64,000 nt of DNA, taken from NCBI RefSeq assembly GCF_050016015.1, contig NZ_JBNHEQ010000230.1:1-64000 (forward strand). The letters run 5' to 3'. A program made the translations under genes and the position numbers. The notes beneath the pieces are model-generated. The model was not told the DNA's origin and did no database searches. It saw nothing but the letters and a program-made list of their open reading frames with translations. Source of the stretch: Trichodesmium sp002260545. GTDB lineage: Bacteria > Cyanobacteriota > Cyanobacteriia > Cyanobacteriales > Microcoleaceae. Shown in pieces: positions 17,974 to 27,666 of the stretch. The stretch's first letter is position 1, and the number at the start of each line of letters is the position of its first letter.

Positions 17974-19491
17974 ATGTCAGAAGAAATATTAAAAAGATAC
18001 GAATTAGTCAAAAAATATGCACAAGGAAAAAGAAATTTTGCTGCCATTAACTTGACAGAAGTCAACCTGAGTCAGATGAACTTGAGCAAAACTAATCTTA
18101 GTAATGCTACTTTATTTGTTTGTAATCTCAGTGGTGCAAATCTCAGTGAAGCCAATCTTACTAAAGCTAATCTCAATATAGCCCGTCTTAGTAGTGCCAA
18201 TCTGAAAAAGGCTATATTAAATCAAGCAACTCTCAATGTGGCCAATCTAGTCCGAGCTAATCTGAGTGAAGCTGAATTAGTAGAAGCTACCCTAGTTAAA
18301 GGAGAGTTAGTTAGAGTAGAATTAACTCTAGCTAATCTTAGGCGAGCCAATCTTAGTGGGGCCGACATGAGAGAAGCAAATATCACAGAAGCTAACTTAA
18401 GTCAAACCAACCTGAGTGGCGTAAATCTCAGATTTGCTCTAGCACAAAGAACTAATCTAGAAAAAGCTGACCTCCACAATGCCGATCTGACAAAAGCAGA
18501 TCTAGAGGGGGCTAATTTTACCAATGCTGAATTGAGACAGGCTCACCTTAGTATGGCTAATCTTAGGAATACCACATTTAATGGGGCAAATCTCAGGTGG
18601 GCTATTCTCAATGGAGCTGATTTAACTGATGCCGACCTCAGTAATGTTAAATTGAGTGGAGCAAATCTTCGCGGAGCGAATTTAACTAACACAAAATTAA
18701 CCAATGCTAGTCTAGTTCATGCTGATTTAAGCGAAGCCAATTTAGTCAGAGCTGATTTAGTGGGAGTAGATTTATCAGGAGCAATTTTAACTGGAGCAAA
18801 ACTTTATGAAGTTCCTAGATTAAATCTTAAAGCGGAAGATATTGTTTGTGAATGGATTGATGTTAGTCCCAATGGCGATCGTAGTCAAGTTTATCGCTTT
18901 AAATCATCAGCAGAATCTAAGAGATTTTTTAACCATCAATCCCCAATAGTTCAAATTCTTGTTGATTCAACTTTAGACTTGAAAGCTAATGTGGCTCTTA
19001 CTACAACTTACTATCACTTGGCTAAGGATTACGATTTTATTAATCGTCCTCCTAGTATTGAAGTTAACTACCAAAGAACTATTTTGAATTTTAGAGTAGA
19101 CAGTGATGAACTGTTATTTATACTAGCATTTATAGTGATCTTACCTTTTGCTGATGCTAAAAAAGCTCAAGTTAACATTATAGAAATTGTCAAAAATCAC
19201 CCTTTACAAAAAATCAATGCCAAAATATTAGAATTAGAAATTGGCATGGAACAAATCATCCAAAAAAATCAGAGAATAAAAAAAATTATTGACTCTGTTA
19301 GAGGCAAAATTACTTTTTTTTCAACCCCTACTCAGTTAATTTTAAATAATTCAAGTGGTAAGAGTTTAGTAGTAAGTAACAATCCAGACTTTGGGAAAAA
19401 AATCTGTAAAAATATAGATGAACAAAAATTCTCTTTACCCCCTGATAATAAGGTAGCTGATTTTATTAATAGCTTTTATCACTTTGGTTAA
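17974..19491 (+). CDS. Pentapeptide-repeat protein with conserved C-terminal domain (copy 3)
   Basis: 505 residues, ATG start (MSEEILKRYELVKKYAQGKR). A pentapeptide helix spans about residues 24-280, with ANLSE, ADLTK and ANLRG units. The shared C-terminal domain follows: PRLNLKAEDIVCEWIDVSPN, GDRSQVYRF, VQILVDSTLD, ALTTTYYHLA, PPSIEVNYQRTILNFRVDSD, ending near FINSFYHFG. Soluble and cytoplasmic. Its TAA at 19489-19491 is five bases from the GTG of the helicase-like gene, so these two are almost certainly co-transcribed and translationally coupled. That makes this copy the one most likely to have a functional partner. Confidence 0.87.
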   Translation: MSEEILKRYELVKKYAQGKRNFAAINLTEVNLSQMNLSKTNLSNATLFVCNLSGANLSEANLTKANLNIARLSSANLKKAILNQATLNVANLVRANLSEAELVEATLVKGELVRVELTLANLRRANLSGADMREANITEANLSQTNLSGVNLRFALAQRTNLEKADLHNADLTKADLEGANFTNAELRQAHLSMANLRNTTFNGANLRWAILNGADLTDADLSNVKLSGANLRGANLTNTKLTNASLVHADLSEANLVRADLVGVDLSGAILTGAKLYEVPRLNLKAEDIVCEWIDVSPNGDRSQVYRFKSSAESKRFFNHQSPIVQILVDSTLDLKANVALTTTYYHLAKDYDFINRPPSIEVNYQRTILNFRVDSDELLFILAFIVILPFADAKKAQVNIIEIVKNHPLQKINAKILELEIGMEQIIQKNQRIKKIIDSVRGKITFFSTPTQLILNNSSGKSLVVSNNPDFGKKICKNIDEQKFSLPPDNKVADFINSFYHFG

Positions 19492-19496
19492 AATCT

Positions 19497-21035
19497 GTGA
19501 TCGAAGTAGAAGTCCATCAATCTCTGCTGAATTTCCTACAATCGCAAAATCAACCTTACTGGCCTCATAATTTAACGATGGCACGGCTAGTAGCAAGGGC
19601 TTTGCGACTGGGACGTAGTGCTTTAATTCAAACAGCTTCTCCACCAGGTAGCCATAATCAACAATATCAATTGAGTTATCTGCTACCAATATTAATGTGG
19701 CCAAGAAAAACAATATTAGTTGCTCCTCAGCCAGTACAAGAACATTTACTCACTGTTGAAATTCCCAGATTACTAGCTAACCACTCTCAGATTAGTTCAT
19801 CAATCCTTAATAAAGCAATCCAAACCTATCCTCCACAAGACCCTGATTTTAATGGACTACTACTGATGACGCCCGAAGCTTGGTTAGTTAGCCAATGGCA
19901 GGATGAGCAGTTTTCTAAAGGTATTCCGACAATTATTGATTGGGCAGATGATCTAGAAATTTGGGTACAAAATTATTTAACTACTCGCTTTTTACCTACC
20001 AATTGGAATCAACTGATGCAAGTTTATCCTGATCAAGCTGACTTAATTCGTCAGACAAGGATTAACTTAACCCGATCGCTCTTTCAACATCCAGCTAATC
20101 CCTACAGTTGCTACTTAATTGAACAACATGAGCAACAAATTTTACAAAATCTCATCGAAAGTTTGTCATTGCCTTCAGGAAATAAGGAATTACATAGTAA
20201 TCATTTGAATAATGATTTTTGGTTTCAATGGCAAAGCAATGGACAACTAAGGTGGGCAGAAATTCATCGCCAGAGAGGATCATTTTCTTTATACTGTACT
20301 CCTTATGATTTATCTGAAGCTCTCCAGAATATTTGGACTAAACAACCTGTTGTAATTATTGGAGGAGCATTAGACCTAGAAGCGAAAGCTGATAGCTATC
20401 GACAGATGATGGGGCTAGGGGATCTAACCTGTGTTAAATTTTCCCCTGATCGTCGCAATGAGATGATTCAATTATATTTGCCCAATGGTTTACCAATGCC
20501 AAACACACCTCAATTTCAAGCAGCATTAATTGCAGAAATTCAGACTTTATTGTACATCAGTTCCAGTGCTATTGATGGATTAATAGTAATCCTGATCGGA
20601 GATGTACCACTTAAAAATCAAGTAGGTGCTATTTTGGCCTCTGAATTTGGTTCCAGAGTTCAAGTGGAAACTGTTTCTCCTGAAGAAAATGGAATTTTAA
20701 TTACTGGTTGGGAATTTTGGCAAGAACATCAAAGAGTACTCAAAACACCTAAATTATTAATAATTACTACTTTGCCCCTTCCATCTTTGGAACATCCGTT
20801 AGTATCTGGACGAGTAAATTTTTATAAGCAACGAGGTTTAGATTGGTTTAGATTATACCTTTTACCAAAGGCACTACAAGAGTTACAACGTGCTATTGCC
20901 TCTGTGCGAGAATCTCAAGGTGTCGTTGCTCTGTTAGATAATCGTGTGATTTATCGTAGTTATGGCAAGCAAGTTTTAGCAGCTCTTAGTCCTTTTGCCA
21001 AAATTAATTACTTAGATACTACATGGTTAACTTGA
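19497..21035 (+). CDS. DinG/XPD-like helicase homologue with degenerate ATP site
   Basis: 512 residues from GTG 19497. The C-terminal third matches the helicase C2 domain of DinG/XPD-type enzymes: LIITTLPLPSLEHPLVSGRV, GLDWFRLYLLPKALQELQRA, and ESQGVVALLDNRVIYRSYG. Upstream, VAPQPVQEHLL, LLLMTPEAWL and IIDWADDLEIW sit where motifs Ia, TTP and DEAH are expected. Walker A should read GTGKT, but here it is TASPPGSHNQQ followed by LSYLLPIL, without the catalytic lysine, and no iron-sulfur cysteine cluster is visible. It is therefore probably not an active helicase, perhaps a structural or nucleic-acid-binding relative. Coupled to pentapeptide copy 3 upstream. Confidence 0.7.
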   Translation: MIEVEVHQSLLNFLQSQNQPYWPHNLTMARLVARALRLGRSALIQTASPPGSHNQQYQLSYLLPILMWPRKTILVAPQPVQEHLLTVEIPRLLANHSQISSSILNKAIQTYPPQDPDFNGLLLMTPEAWLVSQWQDEQFSKGIPTIIDWADDLEIWVQNYLTTRFLPTNWNQLMQVYPDQADLIRQTRINLTRSLFQHPANPYSCYLIEQHEQQILQNLIESLSLPSGNKELHSNHLNNDFWFQWQSNGQLRWAEIHRQRGSFSLYCTPYDLSEALQNIWTKQPVVIIGGALDLEAKADSYRQMMGLGDLTCVKFSPDRRNEMIQLYLPNGLPMPNTPQFQAALIAEIQTLLYISSSAIDGLIVILIGDVPLKNQVGAILASEFGSRVQVETVSPEENGILITGWEFWQEHQRVLKTPKLLIITTLPLPSLEHPLVSGRVNFYKQRGLDWFRLYLLPKALQELQRAIASVRESQGVVALLDNRVIYRSYGKQVLAALSPFAKINYLDTTWLT

Positions 21036-21113
21036 AGAAGGGAATAGGGAGTAGGGAGTAGGGAGTAGGGAGTGGGATTAATATTCAACTCCAAGCAAAT
21101 TGGTATATTATTT

Positions 21114-21355
<242 letters not shown>

Positions 21356-21359
21356 ATTT

Positions 21360-21810
21360 AGGGCTTGCTGAATAAACATCAAAGTCTTGACACATAAAGG
21401 TTTTGGCATTTATAGGTCTGGAAAAAGTGCAAAGTTTTTGGTCTAAAAAGATTAAAAAGTTAGGATTTTAACTTGGATAAGGCAGAAAATTAAGGGACTA
21501 TTTTTCTGACTACCTATAGCAATGTGGGCTGGCATATTTACACATTATTTTTTGTACACCTTTTCTAGAAGGCAGTTTGAGCTGGGCCTTGTAAATACCT
21601 GAGCGCTCACTGCTATACTTTATAATTCCCATTCCTCCTGACTTCCCCTTCCAGAAGTGGTTAGGGGTGCGTTGACTCCTGCCTCCTAACTAAAACAGGA
21701 CTTACGCAGAGGTACTATATATAGAGTAAAAAAACTATAACGTTATAGTTTTGAACACTATATACATAGTCTTTGCGCAAGTCCTATAAAAGACTTATTC
21801 AGCAAACCCT
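21360..21810. repeat. Miniature element, family A, containing a nested family B element
   Basis: Starts AGGGCTTGCTGAATAA four bases after the previous copy and ends TTATTCAGCAAACCCT. A complete family B element at 21697-21785 is inserted inside it, with ends AGGACTTACGC and GCGCAAGTCCT and core AACTATAACGTTATAGTT, showing the order of insertion. No gene lies in 21036-21970. Confidence 0.75.
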
Positions 21811-21970
21811 AGTTAGTATTGCTTGATTAATAAATAGATTAAGAACTAATTCTTAAAGTAAACTTTTTCGATACTTTTTTTAAACAGATTTAACAAACTG
21901 AGCTTTATTTTTACTAATAATTATTGTTATGATCTAGATATAAATTACTGAATAAAGATTGAGATAATTT

Positions 21971-22183
21971 ATGGGTGAAGCAAAGCGTCGTAAAGAAGCA
22001 CTAGGAGAAGAGTACGGTCAAGAATCACGATTTATTTCTTGGCTGCCAATTACTAAAAGTCAAAGTCAACAATTTATGCAGTTAACTACAACTGGTGCAT
22101 GGATTGGTATTGGATTCCTTATTTTTGGCTGGTTAACAGTTAGATTTATCGGTCCTGCTTTTGGATGGTGGCAAGTTGAATAA
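21971..22183 (+). CDS. DUF2839 family small membrane protein
   Basis: 70 residues. It starts MGEAKRRKEALGEEYGQE, the signature of the cyanobacteria-specific DUF2839 family, with WLPITKSQ next. One or two membrane segments follow (TGAWIGIGFLIFGWLTVRFI) and the end is GPAFGWWQVE. Family function is unknown; the charged N-terminus and single hairpin suggest a thylakoid or plasma membrane protein. It stands alone, with repeat DNA on both sides. Confidence 0.88.
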   Translation: MGEAKRRKEALGEEYGQESRFISWLPITKSQSQQFMQLTTTGAWIGIGFLIFGWLTVRFIGPAFGWWQVE

Positions 22184-23245
22184 CTCTTGCTCTAGAAAGC
22201 TAGATAAAAGTTAGAAAAAAATATTAACTAATTCCTAATTTTTAATTGGGTAAGGATTAATCAAATTAGTTTTGTGGCTAAGATAATCAAAAATATTACC
22301 AAGGAATTAATTTAATTAAATTAATGAATATGGACTGATAATTCAGCCAAAAGCAGTATTGATTTTTGCTAATTTTATTGATATTTATTAAAGAGAAAAT
22401 AAAGATAAAATTTGTGAGCTTGATTTTGTCAAAAATGATAATCTTTATCGCAGATTAATTCCTGATTAATAGGTGTCAAAAACAACTGACCAAATCAAAT
22501 ATTCAAAGTTGGGTAGCTAAATTCATTAATTGATAATTGATAATTGATAATTGATAATTACCTCTGGTTAAAACCGTTACGGAATTGAATATCGGGAAAT
22601 ATCCTAGCACTTTTTTTTCCCTATCCAAGGGGAGGCTTTAAACCATAATTATTTAATTATTAATAATTAATAATTAATAATTTGGTAAACATTTATTATT
22701 TATAACTTGAAGTAACTAAAACGGACTAAGATTAGCAAAATCAATAACCCTCAACATGATTTTATATCCCTAAATCCTGATGGGGTCTAAATATTTTGTT
22801 TATACAAAGTCTCCAATAATTAATTGCAAATTCACAGCAATTCACCCCTAGAAAAACTTATATTTTATTGGGTTAAATAAAATTGCAATTGGATTGTGAT
22901 TAATAACTATTGCTTATAACTATTAATTGGTCTAGATACTGTTTTACTTATAGCGATAATTAATTATTTATATAATTTCCGAATTTGAGTTTCTTAATAC
23001 CTGATTTGAGAAGCTAAATTAATGGCTTGAGTCTAGAAAATACAAGCATTTAGCTGAATGTTGTGGTTGATACTTTGCTCAAAAATCCTATCAGTTAACT
23101 TAAGAGATATGGTATTAAAGGCCATTTAAGAGATATGCGATAAAAGATAATTGGGTTTATACTATTTCAGAAGTTAAACAAAAAAATTTTATAAAAACTT
23201 AAACATTGTCTAAAATCTTAGGGTTGTGGTGATAGGAGGATTATT
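22184..23245. other. Long intergenic region without a confident gene
   Basis: It holds (TTGATAA)n at about 22521-22560, a family E fragment (about 22561-22690) and ATTAATAATT repeats. A short frame at about 22400-22470 (KDKICELDFVKNDNLYRRLI, then PD and stop) reads like a gene end but lacks a start and may be a relic. The last 100 bp lead into the DUF1815 gene. Confidence 0.5.
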
Positions 23246-23611
23246 GTGTTTCATAGACTTGCAGAACAACATCGTCAATTTGTACAAGACCTAGTAATGA
23301 ATTTACAAGCTCTAGCAATTGTTCTAGAGAATAGAGGATATTTGGCATCCTGTTACACTTGTGGAGGTCAAAGGAATAGTGCATCATTCATGGTCAGTCT
23401 AGGAGAAAATCATCTGATTCGCTTTCTCGTATCAGATTATGGAATTACATGGACAGAAATGCGAGATGACCGTGAATTAATGAAATTAGAAGGAGCTGAA
23501 GCAATTAGCCAACTACAAGAACTAGCTAATTTGGTCAAAAATCAGATTCAGCCTTGTCAAAAGTCTAATCAACTGAGGCAGGAAGACTTCAGCCTGAATA
23601 AGGCAATTTAG
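23246..23611 (+). CDS. DUF1815 family protein
   Basis: 121 residues from GTG 23246, with a strong AGGAGGA five bases upstream that fixes the start. MFHRLAEQHRQFVQDLVMNL, then YLASCYTCGG, SASFMVSLGENHLIRFLVSD and YGITWTEMRDDREL match the cyanobacterial DUF1815 family closely over about 100 residues. The two cysteines in CYTCGG could bind metal or form a disulfide. Family function unknown; soluble. The last 20 residues are specific to this copy. Confidence 0.9.
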   Translation: MFHRLAEQHRQFVQDLVMNLQALAIVLENRGYLASCYTCGGQRNSASFMVSLGENHLIRFLVSDYGITWTEMRDDRELMKLEGAEAISQLQELANLVKNQIQPCQKSNQLRQEDFSLNKAI

Positions 23612-24853
23612 TCCAAGAGTGATCCTGGGTGAGACCTCGTGGTTGTAATACTAAATTCAAAAAAGATAATTAATTAGAATAAATACAAAACTTTTAATGG
23701 ACTTCCTGCCAATCATAGAGCTGTAATTAAAATTAATTGGCAGAAAAAGAATTTATTAAACTTATCGAACTGTGTTTAGTCCATTAACAGCAGTTTGACT
23801 CTAATCAAGACACATTCTAGAAATCGATAATTCGTGAATCCGTTATTCTGACTCCTAACTTCTGTCAAGAAAATACTACTAGAGAGTATTTTTTGAAACT
23901 CATATAACCTACAGATAAAACTTCCATAAATTTATTCTATCTATAGAGTTTTCATTTGATATGTGGAAACTAAGTTCTATTAAAAAGGGAATAGGGAATA
24001 GGTATGGAGGGAATAGGGAAGAAGGGAAAACAGCATGAAATAGTAGATTAACACAAGGATATGTGGTATTCTGCACAATGCTTTTTTATTATAAAAAAAC
24101 TAAATTTTGATTTACATATCATTTGAAAATACTATATAGGGCTGGCTGATTAAATATCAAAGCATTGACAGATAAAGGTATTAGCCTTTTTGAGTCTGAA
24201 ATACTTTGGTTCTCAGTCCTTGAGCCTCAAAAACTTAGAATATTGGGATGACGCGAGGCAGAAAAATCACTCTTGCTATACTTTATGACTACCTTCTGTA
24301 TAACTCCTATTTTTCCTGATTATTAACTACTCCCTACTCCCTACTCCCTACTCCCTACCTCAACAAAAAGTATTTATTTAGCAAACCCTATACATATACA
24401 TTCTCTACAAGAAAAACTCAAGAATCAATCAAGGGTAATGGATGATTTTTTTTGCCTTTGATAATTGATAGAATTATTTATAGCTCTACCCAATTAAGGT
24501 ATTTGAAATTGGTACAAGCTGAAAAGCTATTTGAGTAAACTTTTGTACGAACAACTAAGTCAGGACTCAGGGATGGGAATCGAGAAACCGATTTTTTTCA
24601 TATATCCATATTTTTCAAACAAATAACTTTTCCTAGCAACCGGGTTTCTTTGGGTAAGTCCTATTAGGTATAAAAATTGGCAACCTAATAATTGCTGTAA
24701 CCAAGATAGAAAAAGCTACTTGTCTATTAATCTGACAATGTGGCTTAACCGGATGTTAATCTATAGATATAGATAAGTTAAAAATTTAACATTAGCTGGA
24801 CACAAATTACTACTAACAAAGTATAGAGCGGTCTGGCAAGATAGGAGAGTTGA
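23612..24853. repeat. Intergenic region with family A element (24138-24389)
   Basis: 24138-24389 begins AGGGCTGGCTGATTAAAT and ends TTATTTAGCAAACCCT, a diverged family A copy with a (CTACTCC)n run near its right end. Elsewhere are AGGGAATAGGGAA-type repeats and no gene. Confidence 0.6.
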
Positions 24854-25741
24854 TTGCAAACTATGAGTCTTCTAGAATCTCAATGGCAACATTTCTTTGT
24901 AGACACCAATAATATTCGCCTACATTGTGTTACTCAAGGTGAGGGAGAATTAGTCATACTCCTTCATGGTTTCCCAGAATTCTGGTATTCTTGGCGGTAT
25001 CAAATGCCGGCATTGGCACGTCATTTTAAGGTTGTAGTTCCAGATTTACGAGGCTACAATGATTCCGATAAACCAGATAATGGTTATGACTTAGATACTT
25101 TAGCTGCTGACATTCGGGGACTAATTGAACGTTTAGGTTATGTTAAGGCACATATTGTTGGACATGATTGGGGAGGGGCGATCGCATGGCATCTAGCTCA
25201 AAAATTTCCTGAATACTTAAACCGTCTAGCAATCTTGAATGCAGCTCATCCACAAAAATTAATTCAAGAATTGGCAGGAAATGTAGATCAAATACGCAGA
25301 AGTTGGTATATATTAGCTTTTCAAGTTCCAGGAATTCCAGAATGGCTAATCCAGCAAAACTTAAGAGAATTTATCAAAGGAATTTTTCAAGGACAAGCAA
25401 TTCGTAAAAGTGCTTTTACTACTGAAATTACTCAGATTTATCAAGCAGCTTTAGAGAAACCAGGAGCTTTAGTCGCTGCAATTAATCACTATCGTCAATT
25501 TCTTTTGCCTCAAAATTGGCTAAAAAACTTTAACCCTAAGCCAGAAAAAGTTACAGCACCTACTTTAATTTTATGGGGTAAAGAAGATTATTTTTTAAGT
25601 CAAAAACTTACAGAAGGTTTAGACAAATTAATTGCTGCTCCTTTCTGGTTAAAAGTTATCCCTGACTGTGGTCATTGGATTCAGCAAGAAGTACCCCACA
25701 CAGTGAATCGAGAGTTGCTGAACTTTTTCGGGAAAAAATAA
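24854..25741 (+). CDS. Alpha/beta hydrolase, epoxide hydrolase/haloalkane dehalogenase-like
   Basis: 295 residues. HGFPEFWYSWRYQMPAL is the HGxP oxyanion-hole motif of this subfamily, and VGHDWGGAIAWHLAQ is the nucleophile elbow with Asp105 replacing the usual serine. A cap region (about 150-225) precedes TLILWGKEDYFL (acid region) and CGHWIQQE (catalytic His). Asp nucleophile plus HGFPE points to soluble epoxide hydrolases or fluoroacetate-dehalogenase-like enzymes; the substrate is not predictable. AGGAGA lies 5 bases before a TTG at 24854 and 14 before an ATG at 24863, so TTG is preferred although ATG is possible. No operon partner. Confidence 0.85.
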   Translation: MQTMSLLESQWQHFFVDTNNIRLHCVTQGEGELVILLHGFPEFWYSWRYQMPALARHFKVVVPDLRGYNDSDKPDNGYDLDTLAADIRGLIERLGYVKAHIVGHDWGGAIAWHLAQKFPEYLNRLAILNAAHPQKLIQELAGNVDQIRRSWYILAFQVPGIPEWLIQQNLREFIKGIFQGQAIRKSAFTTEITQIYQAALEKPGALVAAINHYRQFLLPQNWLKNFNPKPEKVTAPTLILWGKEDYFLSQKLTEGLDKLIAAPFWLKVIPDCGHWIQQEVPHTVNRELLNFFGKK

Positions 25742-25939
25742 TCAAAAAACAGGTTTGTATGAGCATATACTAGAGCGTGTCATCAATTAAATCTGCAAAT
25801 GTTATCTAGCAAGAGTTTTTAGTTTTTGGTCTTGAAAGGACTCCAAATGATAAAGACCTTGACTTACAAAGCTTATAACTTCTAATTGATGACATACCCT
25901 AAGTATAATAAAGTTTGTAAATAAATATAGTCATATAAT

Positions 25940-27296
25940 AGGACTTACCCAGAGACTGTCTATATAGCGTTTAAAACTATAGCGCTATAGTTTTTGAACT
26001 CTATATCTCTAATATATAGTATCTTGGCGTAAGTCCTTATATAGTTAAATATAGTTATATGGTCTGTAGAAATTTACCATCGGATTGAGATAATTTAGGA
26101 ATGTTAGGAGTTACCCAGAGACTGTCTATATAGCGTTTAAAACTATAGTGCTATAGTTTTTGAACTCTATATATAGTACCTTGGCTTAAGTCCTTATATA
26201 GTTAAATATAGTTACATGGTCTCTATAAATTGGGCATCTGATTGAGATAATTTAGGTCTTGCTGATTAAATCTAAAAGGATTTTTCGGTCTTGAAAAAGT
26301 ACCTGGTTTTCAGCTCTTGATGCTCAAAAAGGAGGACATTTCTAGGGCATGGTATAGCAAAAAAATTCTTCCCCTACTCTCCCCTCTCCTCCTACTCTTT
26401 AAAAAAGACTTTTGAGCGCAAACCCTAATTTAGCAATGTTAGGACTTACCCAGATACTATGTATATAGTACCTTGGCTTAAGTCCTCATTATAGTTAAAT
26501 ATAGTTACATGGTCTCTAGAAATTGGGCATCGGATTGAAATAATTTAGCAATGTTAGGACTTACCCAGATACTATGTATATGGTGTTCCAAACTATAGCG
26601 CTATAGTTTTTGAACTCTATATATAGTACCTTGGCTTAAGTCCTCATTATAGTTAAATATAGTTATATGGTCTCTAGAAATTGGGCATCGGATTGAGATA
26701 ATTTAGCAATGTTAGGACTTACCCAGATACTATGTATATGGCGTTCCAAACTATAGCGCTATAGTTTTTGAACTTTATATATAGTACCTTGGCGTAAGTC
26801 CTCATTATAGTTAAATATAGTTACATGGTCTCTAGAAATTGGGCATCGGATTGAGATAATTTAGGTCTTGCTGATTAAATCTAAAAGGATTTTTCGGTCT
26901 TGAAAAAGTACCTGGTTTTCAGCTCTTGATGCTCAAAAAGGAGGACATTTCTAGGGCATGGTATAGCAAAAAAATTCTTCCCCTACTCTCCCCTCTCCTC
27001 CTACTCTTTAAAAAAGACTTTTGAGCGCAAACCCTAATTTAGTAATGTTAGGACTTACCCAGATACTATGTATATGGTGTCCCCAACTATAGCGCTATAG
27101 TTTTTGAACTCTATATATAGTACTTTGGCGTAAGTCCTCATTATAGTTAAATATAGTTATATGGTCTCTAGAAATTGGGCATCGGATTGAGATAATTTAG
27201 CAATGTTAGGATTTACCCAGATACTATGTATATGGTGTTCCCAACTATAGCGCTATAGTTTTTGAACTCTATATATAGTACCTTGGCGTAATTCCT
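25940..27296. repeat. Array of family B palindromic elements with two family A insertions
   Basis: Seven family B copies start at 25940, 26106, 26441, 26556, 26714, 27050 and 27208. Most are about 89 bp: AGGACTTACCC at the left, an 18-bp perfect palindrome AACTATAGCGCTATAGTT in the middle, GGCGTAAGTCCT at the right. Together with a 69-bp linker (ATAGTTAAATATAGTTACAT and onward) they form a 158-bp tandem unit. The copy at 26441-26486 has lost the palindrome cleanly. Family A copies at 26255-26426 and 26863-27035 are nearly identical and 608 bp apart, so a larger block was duplicated. No gene is seen in 25742-27666. Confidence 0.85.
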
Positions 27297-27547
27297 GCTC
27301 CTCTAAATTACCCGTTTCTCCTGTAGGGGCGATTTCCTCGGTCATGCTCCGCAAACGCTAATCGCCCCTACGACTCCTGACTCCTAGCCTTAACACTAAT
27401 ACTTTCTATACGCAAACCCTCATGATTAATTGTTAATTATTAATTATTGAATAATTACCAATGCCAAAAAGATTAAAGATTATAGTTGCGTAATTTTTTA
27501 GATATTAAATTAACGCAACTATGAAACACTAAAGTACAGCTCAACTT

Positions 27548-27655
27548 TAGGCGTTGGTAAATGAGGGTATGATTTGTATTTTTTGGTAATTGCTAATCTA
27601 TTGAATAACAAATATTTGAGATTGTTCAATTTTTATTTTCATACCTTTATTTACC
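27548..27655. repeat. Repeat related to family C element interior
   Basis: The stretch with GGTATGATTTGTATTTTTTG and AATATTTGAGATTGTTCAAT is the inverted counterpart of 55816-55900. It lies between the palindromic array and the recA stop; no gene. Confidence 0.5.
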
Positions 27656-27666
27656 AAAACCAAAAT

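Noticed and set aside
25940..27296. CRISPR array or replication iterons
   Set aside because: Spacers are as conserved as the palindromes, the elements also occur singly elsewhere, and no replication protein is nearby.
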